From Paraburkholderia kirstenboschensis (GTDB lineage Bacteria > Pseudomonadota > Gammaproteobacteria > Burkholderiales > Burkholderiaceae), in NCBI RefSeq assembly GCF_904848585.1, contig NZ_CAJHCR010000004.1, positions 310,001 through 374,000 on the forward strand: a stretch of DNA of 64,000 nt, written 5' to 3'. The notes under the pieces were generated by a model. The model made no database searches. It was given only the letters and a program-made list of their open reading frames with translations, and had not been told where the DNA came from. Below, piece after piece: positions 57,846-64,000 of this stretch (its first letter is position 1; each line of letters opens with the position of its first letter). Position numbers and translations under genes: made by a program.

Positions 57846-57894
57846 AATTATACCCGGATTAAATTAAGAAACAATATATTACCCGGGTATAATT
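57846..57894 (-). promoter_or_regulatory. Promoter of the DUF2239 gene with paired inverted operator
   Basis: On the minus strand, TTGTTT (57869-57874) and TATAAT (57847-57852) are spaced 16 bp, giving a good promoter 28 bp before the GTG. The 12-bp sequence AATTATACCCGG (57846-57857) is repeated in perfect inverted orientation at 57883-57894, with both copies covering a TATAAT. The inner core TACCCGGGTA of the second copy is palindromic. This looks like an operator for a dimeric repressor. Confidence 0.6.
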
Positions 57895-57902
57895 AGTGAG
57901 AC

Positions 57903-59441
57903 TCAATGGCCAGCCACCACCACGACAGCGCGCCCATTCGCCGATGCGCCGGTTCCCACTGTTCGGTATGGCACGACGCGATTGCGGCCGGCGTCTTTCG
58001 CGGCGTACAAAGCCTGGTCCGCGGCATTGACGAGCGCGCGGCTCGTCGTGAAGGCCTCGCCTTGCGTAGTGGCTACGCCGATGCTGACCGTCAACACGTG
58101 GTGCGAGCTCGCCACATGTCCAAGACCGAGCGCCTGGACCGCCGCGCGGATTTTCTCTGCAATGCAGATAGCGCCTGCTTCGTCGGTGTCCGGCAGCAGA
58201 ACGGCGAACTCTTCGCCGCCGTAGCGCGCCGCCGTGTCGCCGGGACGCCGCACGTTGTGCGAGATGCAGTGAGCCACCGCGATCAGCGCGTCGTCGCCGG
58301 CCGAGTGGCCGTACAGATCGTTGAAGCCCTTGAAACTGTCGACGTCGATCAGCAGCATGGCAAGCGGTCCGCCGTTGCGCTGCGCGCGGCGCCACTCCTT
58401 CTCCGCGGCTTCCTCGAAGGTGCGGCGGTTGTCCACGCCCGTGAGACCGTCCGTTCGCGCGAGCCTGTGCAACTCTTCCTCGGCGAGGAGACGGCGCCGC
58501 ATCTGCTGCGCGAACAGCACGGCCAGCGCGATCAGCGTGAGGTCGAGCGCGCCGATCAGCGAGCCTATGATCCATGCGCGCCGCCGCCAGCCCACGTAGA
58601 TGTCGCGCGTGGACAGCGCGACATCGAGGATCAGCGGATACATGTCGATGTGGCGAAACGCGTACCAGCGCTCGACGCCGTCGATCGCCGCGGTGCCGAA
58701 GAAGTCGCCGCTCGGCTGCGCGACGAAGCGCGAATAGTTGGAGGTACCCGTGAGATTGATGCCGATCGTCTTCGGGTCGTACGGACGCCGCATCAGCATC
58801 GTGCCGTCGCCTAGCATGAGCGCCATTGAACCGCCGGCGCCGAGGTTCATACCGTTGAAGAGGCTGCGAAAGTATTTCAGCCGCATGGTGCCGACCACCA
58901 CGCCGCCGAAGCTGCCGTCCGGCCGCGAAATGCGCCGGCTCAAGCCGATGCTCATATCAGTGCCCGTCGCGCGCGGCATGAACGGGCGACTCACGTACAA
59001 CCCCACGTTGGGCGAATCGCGATGCACCTTGAAGTAGTCGCGGTCGGCGAGATAGACATGGCGCGGCGTAACGGACTGCGAATCGAACTTGATATAGCCG
59101 GTTTCGTCGATCACGAGGATCGAGCCCATGTCTTTCGCGGATGCCGAGCCGTCGAACAACACCATCTGACGCAGCGAAGGCTCCAGTTGCAGCACGCGTG
59201 GCTGCTTGAGCCCTTCGATCACCGTCCGTATCGACAGGTCGTAGATTTCCAGATTGCGCGACACGTCGCGCTCGACCAGCAGCGAGACGTTGAACACAGA
59301 ATCCTGCGCGCGCCGCAACGCGTCGTCGTGCATCTGGGCCAGCACCCACACTGCAATGGCCAGGATTGCGCTGGCCAGGACGCCACTGATCGCAATGATG
59401 AAGTTCGGACGACGCGTGACCATTAGGTTCGGTTTGGGCAT
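57903..59441 (-). CDS. Membrane diguanylate cyclase with dCache-type sensor
   Basis: 512-aa inner-membrane enzyme that makes cyclic di-GMP. An N-terminal TM helix (about 14-36), a periplasmic PDC/dCache-like domain (about 40-285, with DRDYFKVHRD and SRPFMPRATG), TM2 (about 290-312), and a C-terminal GGDEF domain. The active-site motif is GGEEF (RYGGEEFAVLL), and RPGD five residues upstream forms the RxxD inhibitory site, so the enzyme should be active and feedback-controlled. The periplasmic sensor ligand is unknown. Confidence 0.93.
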   Translation of the reverse strand: MPKPNLMVTRRPNFIIAISGVLASAILAIAVWVLAQMHDDALRRAQDSVFNVSLLVERDVSRNLEIYDLSIRTVIEGLKQPRVLQLEPSLRQMVLFDGSASAKDMGSILVIDETGYIKFDSQSVTPRHVYLADRDYFKVHRDSPNVGLYVSRPFMPRATGTDMSIGLSRRISRPDGSFGGVVVGTMRLKYFRSLFNGMNLGAGGSMALMLGDGTMLMRRPYDPKTIGINLTGTSNYSRFVAQPSGDFFGTAAIDGVERWYAFRHIDMYPLILDVALSTRDIYVGWRRRAWIIGSLIGALDLTLIALAVLFAQQMRRRLLAEEELHRLARTDGLTGVDNRRTFEEAAEKEWRRAQRNGGPLAMLLIDVDSFKGFNDLYGHSAGDDALIAVAHCISHNVRRPGDTAARYGGEEFAVLLPDTDEAGAICIAEKIRAAVQALGLGHVASSHHVLTVSIGVATTQGEAFTTSRALVNAADQALYAAKDAGRNRVVPYRTVGTGASANGRAVVVVAGH

Positions 59442-59934
59442 GCGCGGTCTTCACGCGCTAGGAGAAGGGAGAGACGCGTCCACCGGGGATCGCGTCTGGC
59501 GAACCCGTAGCGTAACAGAGGTCATCTTGCGCAAATGATCGAAAAGACGGGTCTTTAGTGCCTAGCGCGCGGCTTTTAAACCGCTTACGCGACCGCACTC
59601 ATCGCTCGACGCCGCGTTGCGCTACTGCGTTCGCGGCCTGTGTCGCCACGACTGGCGGTTGCCGCGTCGTATGCTGATTGGGTGACGCTGCCGCCGCGAC
59701 GCCCATGTTCTGTGGCGATCTCATGCTAAGTCCGCAATGGATTACCCCGCCTCCCTCAAGTCCGCCCGGCGCGACCCGATAACCAGTAAATGGAATGCCG
59801 GTTTCGTGCTCGCACGCAATCGCAACACTGCGCGGGACCGTCGGGAAGCACGGCGGTTACATAGACGCTCCCATTCCGGACCTGAGAGTCCATAACGAAA
59901 CGTCCAGGTTTCGTCCTTGGAGAAGCAAAAATAT
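59442..59934. other. 493-bp intergenic region
   Basis: This divergent space between the diguanylate cyclase and the truncated receptor gene shows no credible gene. A minus-strand ORF here is an artefact of the receptor frame. Promoters for both genes must lie here; I find no clear sigma-70 or sigma-28 pattern. Confidence 0.5.
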
Positions 59935-60591
59935 ATGGCCGCCTTGAACCAGTTCAGTATTAAAGCGAAGCTGATTGCCGGCTTCGGCACGTTGTCCCTG
60001 ATCGTCGTCGCGGTTGCGGGACTTTCCCTCAAGTCGCTGAGCGATTCGACCGATGGGTTCTCCAGCTTCGTGCGCGGCATCAACGCGCGTGCCGACATGG
60101 CCGTACAGGTGCGGACAGCTGTCGACCGTCGCGCGATCGCGGCCCGCAACCTCGTGCTCGTGGTGAAGCCCGAAGACCTCGACATGGAGAAAGCGTTGGT
60201 GGCGCGCGCGCACGGAGATGTAACGGCGAACCTGAAGAAGCTGAACGAGATGGTGAAGGCCTCCGACGCGAGCGAGAAAGCGCGCAGCCTCGTGGCCGAG
60301 ATGAACCGCGTGGAGACTGCGTACGCCCCCGTCGCGACCGACATTGTCGGTCTCGCGCTCGTTAATAAACGCGACGAGGCGATCGCCAAGATGGACGATC
60401 AATGCAGGCCTCTGCTCGCGGCGCTGATCCGTGCGACCGACGCGTATGCGGACTACGCGCATTCGCGGCAGGAGGAGATGATCGCCGGCTATGCGGCCCC
60501 CCCTTCGCGCGCCGGTTGGCCCTTGAGGCCCTGCGTGCAGAAGACGTTCGAGTGGGATAATTGGATTTGGCAGATCAGCTTCACTATGTAG
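59935..60591 (+). pseudogene. Truncated methyl-accepting chemotaxis protein
   Basis: 5' portion of a receptor gene. ATG at 59935 with GGAG 12 bp before it opens a 218-codon frame: TM1 (ISAKLIAGFGTLSLIVVAVAGLSL type, residues about 10-30) and a four-helix-bundle ligand domain up to HSRQEEMIAGYAA at about residue 187. After a run of eight C near 60496-60503 the sequence becomes unrelated, and TM2, HAMP and the signalling domain are missing. The protein would lack any way to signal. The break marks the edge of foreign DNA. Confidence 0.85.
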
Positions 60592-61516
60592 ATCACATCC
60601 GGTTAATTTGGCGGCCGTAGCCGTTGGGCCGTTTCGGCAAACCCAGATAATCTACGTTCGTCATTTCGCCATTGCCAGAATGGCCGCCCCTTGCGAGGAC
60701 GGGACGCTTGCTGCTCGATGCGGTGAGGTGCAGCGGCAGACTCATGTCCTTGTCAATAAAGCGGTCTCATTCAGGACTTGGCGCAAAGGCATTGGATCTG
60801 AGCCATCCAATCGGAGACGGTCGCATCGACTGCGAGACTGTATCCACTTCGCGCACGCTTGCATGCATGCGCAAGCACCTAGCGGAACAGTCGACCGCGG
60901 CAGTGTCTTCGTAAAGATCAACCGGTTGCACCCCGTGTAACGACCGAAAACGGTTGGCTGTGTCAAAATGTGGACTGCTGCCATCAGGTGGTGAACGACT
61001 CAACCGTCGAGAACGGCCTACGGAGTTTCAGTGCAATCGGGGTGGAGGCACCGCAAAGCAGTGGCGACTACCTAAAACTACATGTGCCAGCGGCTCACGT
61101 TGGTCAGCACCCGATGGAAGTCGCGCGCAATGCCGATGGACGCAGGCTGGTTCAGTGCGCAAACACTCGCGGCGCAAGGTATCAACGAATCGATTACAGG
61201 GAAGCGCGGCCGCGGACGAATTAACACAAGGCGTTTTATGCCTCACACTGCGCGATCGTAATCTCGCTGGCCCACGCCATCCTTTGGAACTCACACCCAA
61301 CCGGTCTGGATCGCTGAAACCCTTTCGCAGGCTCTTCGACACCTTTCCGTTTCCATTCCGGAAATGGAGGGAGATGTTCAGGCAACGGGCCGGAACGTTG
61401 TAAGACCGGCATTGCGGCCAATGGAATCGCGACGTTTTACTGTCCCAACAGCTTCGAGCCAAGAGTGACACGGACGCGGAGAACAAGGGCGACATGAAGG
61501 CAAAAGGAGCTAATAC
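60592..61516. other. 925 bp without a supported gene at the island edge
   Basis: Short ORFs in all frames have poor codon use and no recognisable domain. On the minus strand around 61130-61220 there is a short peptide-like stretch RFVDTLRRECLR that faintly resembles the SLRRECLDH motif of IS3-type integrases, and a 23-codon frame beginning MTNVDYLGLPKRPNG near 60660-60592; both are too weak to call. It is probably a decayed insertion junction. The last 20 bp hold the ribosome site of the helicase gene. Confidence 0.5.
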
Positions 61517-64000
61517 GTGCCGAATCGAACAAGCCTAGCCGGCAGCGAACTGTTCATTGTCGATAATAGCAACGACGACTGGAAAGCTGTCCGCTATCTG
61601 CGCGACTGGTGTCAACTCTCGAAGTCGATCGACATTGCCACGGGGTATTTTGAAATCGGGGCCTTACTTGCCTTGGGAGCCGAATGGAAGCAAGTTGGAA
61701 GTATTCGGATACTAATGGGCGACGAAATCTCCCGGCGGACCAAGAGAGCATTTGAAGAAGGCTTAGTCCGTGTGGCGGGACGGCTTGACCAAAGCATCGA
61801 AGCGGAAAAAAAGAAGAACGACTTCTTGGAAGGTGTCGCTGCCATTGTCGATGCTATTCGCAGCGGACAGATTCAATGCCGCGTGTACCGTAAAGACAAA
61901 TTCCATGCAAAGGCGTATATCACCCACGCCAGAATGGACGTCATTGGCTCATCTGCCTTAGTTGGCTCCTCCAATTTCACGCACCTTGGCTTAACCCAGA
62001 ATATCGAACTCAATGTACAGATCACCGGTACCCCAGTTGCCGTCCTCCAAGAGTGGTACGAGCATCACTGGGAGGCTGCGGACGACGTGACACCGGATTT
62101 GCTCAAGGTCATCGAACGGCATATCGAGGAGTACTCGCCATTCGAAGTCTATGCCAAATCACTGCTTGAATTTTTCCGCGGTCACGAGCTTACGGCAACT
62201 GAGTGGGAGCGTGAACATTCGGCAGTCTACAAGATTCTTGCACCCTATCAGCGCGAGGGTTACCACGCTTTGCTCAAGCGGGCGAGCCGTTACAAGGGCG
62301 CGTTCCTATGTGATGGCGTTGGCTTGGGGAAAACGTATGTCGGCCTGATGCTGATCGAACGTCTAATCGTGCATGACCGTCTAAAAGTGGCGCTCTTCGT
62401 TCCGAAGTCAGCTCGCAAACCAGTCTGGGAACGCGCGCTCCGACAGCGCCTACCGCACCTTTTTGGCAAATACAGCCAGCTCGAGATCTTTAACCACACC
62501 GATCTGATGCGTGGTGGTCAGACGGCCGAAGATATCGCTAGCGTTCGTGATCGCGCAGATGTGATCATCGTCGATGAAGCCCACCATTTCCGCAACACTG
62601 GGACGAAGGGCGATCCGAGTGATCCACAGTCGCGCTACTGGAAGCTGTATCAGTTGGCTGATGGCAAGGCCCTTTTTATGCTCACCGCCACGCCGATCAA
62701 CAACCGGCTGCGCGATTTGCAGCACATGATTGAGTTGTTCTCCCGTCGACAGGCTGACTACTTCAAGGACGCTCCGCTTGGTATTCACTCATTGCCGGGC
62801 CATTTCCGCAAGATGGAAAAAGAGCTTGAGCGGTCGCTAGACCGGTCTGGCGACGACGGCGAGGTTATGCAGACCGACCAGATTGAAGCCGACGGAGTGC
62901 TCGGCACGGACGCGTTGTTCCAATCGCTTGTTGTCCAGCGTAGCCGCGCTTACGTGCGCAAGAGTCTGGAAGCTACTGGTACCGGAGAGATTCTCTTCCC
63001 TCAGCCGCGGGAACCGAAAGTCCAGCCGTACTCGGTCAAGCAGACCTACGGCAAGTTGTTGCAAATGTTAGAGGACGCCTTCAGCAAGCAGAAGCCGTTG
63101 TTCTCTCTCGCTATCTATTATCCCTACAACTACTATACCGGTCAGGAACAAGACATCGATGCCTTGGCCGAAGGACGCCAGAAACAGGTCGTTTCACTCA
63201 TCCGAACACAGTTCCTCAAACGTTTTGAAAGCTCAGTGCATGCCTTCCGTTCTTCCTGCTGGAATCTGCTCCTCAAGTTGTTGGCATGGGTGGAAGTTCA
63301 TGCGGAGACGTCGCATGAGAAGCGTCTGCTGGAACGCTGGAAGAACCAGCATTCGTCATTTGTCGATTACGTTCATCAGAACCAGTATGAGCTGTTTGGT
63401 GACTCCAGCGACGAGGACGCCGACGAAGATATTGTTCCAGAAGAGTTGCTCGAGGCTGTCGAAAAATTGCCGCGCGATCAGTTCAAGATCGATGAAATCA
63501 TCGCCGAGACGATCCTTGATCTTGATCAGATTGCCGCTTTCCTGAAAGAACTGGACAAATTCAAGCCGTCGCAGGACAAAAAGCTGCAGGCCCTGATCGC
63601 CTTGCTCAAGAGGGACCCCGTATTAAAGGAGCACAAGGTGCTGATCTTCAGTGAGTTCATGACCACGGCACGCTATCTCAAGCAGCAACTCATCGATGCT
63701 GGCATCGAAGGTGTCGAAGAAATCGACAGCGCCACCAAGGTCGATCGTGGCGAAGTCGTCACGCGCTTCTCACCTTACTACAATGGGTCTTCCAGTCCGA
63801 AGTTGGTCGAAGAGGGTAAATCGGAAATTCGGGTCCTGATTTCTACGGACGTGCTGTCCGAAGGGCTAAACCTCCAAGATGCTACTCGTATCATCAACTA
63901 CGACCTGCACTGGAACCCCGTCCGTCTGATGCAGCGAATCGGCCGCGTGGATCGACGCATGGACCCCGAAGTCGAAGCACGGTTGCTTGCCGACCACCCG
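61517..64000 (+). CDS. HKD (PLD-like) nuclease domain fused to SF2/SNF2 helicase (3' end outside window)
   Basis: At least 828 aa, open to the window end. GTG start at 61517 preceded by AAAAGGAG. Residues 1-170 form a phospholipase D-like nuclease domain with a single HxK (H130, K132) and GSSN (150-153). The position where the HKD Asp would be is a His, though this fits some members. A complete helicase follows: motif I DGVGLGKT (K272, T273), motif II DEAH (353-356), motif III LTATP (389-393), and motif VI QRIGRVDR (from 806). Between them is a long helical insertion with an acidic DSSDEDADED segment. HKD nucleases fused to DEAD/DEAH helicases occur in defence islands. Codons such as ATA, TTA, CTA and AGA are used, unlike neighbouring genes, which indicates horizontal transfer. 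Confidence 0.9.
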   Translation, partial: MPNRTSLAGSELFIVDNSNDDWKAVRYLRDWCQLSKSIDIATGYFEIGALLALGAEWKQVGSIRILMGDEISRRTKRAFEEGLVRVAGRLDQSIEAEKKKNDFLEGVAAIVDAIRSGQIQCRVYRKDKFHAKAYITHARMDVIGSSALVGSSNFTHLGLTQNIELNVQITGTPVAVLQEWYEHHWEAADDVTPDLLKVIERHIEEYSPFEVYAKSLLEFFRGHELTATEWEREHSAVYKILAPYQREGYHALLKRASRYKGAFLCDGVGLGKTYVGLMLIERLIVHDRLKVALFVPKSARKPVWERALRQRLPHLFGKYSQLEIFNHTDLMRGGQTAEDIASVRDRADVIIVDEAHHFRNTGTKGDPSDPQSRYWKLYQLADGKALFMLTATPINNRLRDLQHMIELFSRRQADYFKDAPLGIHSLPGHFRKMEKELERSLDRSGDDGEVMQTDQIEADGVLGTDALFQSLVVQRSRAYVRKSLEATGTGEILFPQPREPKVQPYSVKQTYGKLLQMLEDAFSKQKPLFSLAIYYPYNYYTGQEQDIDALAEGRQKQVVSLIRTQFLKRFESSVHAFRSSCWNLLLKLLAWVEVHAETSHEKRLLERWKNQHSSFVDYVHQNQYELFGDSSDEDADEDIVPEELLEAVEKLPRDQFKIDEIIAETILDLDQIAAFLKELDKFKPSQDKKLQALIALLKRDPVLKEHKVLIFSEFMTTARYLKQQLIDAGIEGVEEIDSATKVDRGEVVTRFSPYYNGSSSPKLVEEGKSEIRVLISTDVLSEGLNLQDATRIINYDLHWNPVRLMQRIGRVDRRMDPEVEARLLADHP

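Noticed and set aside
60608..61500. Several frames of 60-155 codons in the island-edge gap
   Set aside because: Frames overlap each other on both strands, have Arg/Ser/Cys-rich products and no ribosome sites. A faint integrase-like word is not enough to call a transposase.
1..64000. tRNA, rRNA and CRISPR arrays
   Set aside because: I looked for T-loop patterns near the island edge and in all gaps over 200 bp, and for regularly spaced repeats of 23-50 bp; none was found. The only tandem array has an 11-bp unit with no spacers.

Overview
The window is GC-rich DNA with dense, often overlapping genes. Gene content and protein sequences point to a beta-proteobacterium of Burkholderia sensu lato, most likely a Paraburkholderia main chromosome. 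Pointers are a bioA-bioF-bioD-bioB operon, a fused isobutyryl-CoA mutase, an OmpC-type porin, a KirBac channel very like the Burkholderia KirBac1.1 sequence, and an AceK of the beta-proteobacterial type. The assignment comes from recognition of the translations, not from a database search.

Layout. 1-3.1 kb: end of a short-chain dehydrogenase, a BtuF-like protein and a peptide-binding lipo-/periplasmic protein. 3.2-11.3 kb: a metallo-beta-lactamase-fold hydrolase divergent from a MerR (LiuR-like) regulator, then aceK, then a tight operon of carbonic anhydrase, thiolase, SDR, acyl-CoA dehydrogenase and a YchJ-like protein. This block looks like acyl-CoA / branched-chain amino-acid catabolism feeding the glyoxylate branch point. 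12.1-14.4 kb: a secreted alpha/beta hydrolase and an unusual Hcp-OmpA fusion gene. 14.8-19.2 kb: biotin operon. 19.3-25.6 kb: sulfate-binding protein, small hydrolase, GhrA, HMG-CoA lyase, YbaK, DUF1289, MaoC and a second MBL-fold protein. 26-34 kb: EamA exporter/Lrp pair, a fluoroacetate-dehalogenase-like hydrolase, nitronate monooxygenase, IcmF, and a LysR regulator. 34.4-38.1 kb: porin, a small exported protein and a bile-acid-symporter family carrier. 38.4-45.6 kb: EAL-CBS-GGDEF protein, a LacI-AGE-PfkB sugar operon with a clear operator, two small conserved-looking proteins and KirBac. 45.9-59.4 kb: fused indolepyruvate oxidoreductase, CutC, EAL protein, Na+/H+ antiporter, NCS2 uracil/xanthine permease, chemoreceptor, DUF2239 protein and a membrane diguanylate cyclase.

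From about 60.5 kb the character changes. A chemoreceptor gene is cut off after its sensory domain, about 0.9 kb of apparently non-coding or degenerate DNA follows, and then a large gene begins that runs off the window. It encodes an HKD (phospholipase D-like) nuclease domain fused to a complete SF2/SNF2-type helicase and uses codons (ATA, TTA, CTA, AGA) that the neighbouring genes avoid. This is the left edge of a likely genomic island carrying a defence-type gene, and it is one of the two most interesting parts of the window. The other is the in-frame fusion of the first 48 residues of a type VI secretion Hcp protein to a TssL-type OmpA domain.

Smaller points of interest: a strong inverted repeat over the promoter of the DUF2239 gene, a short SD-led ORF coupled to ghrA, an orphan intrinsic terminator suggesting a small RNA, and an array of six 11-bp repeats. 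No tRNA, rRNA, CRISPR array or intact insertion sequence was recognised.
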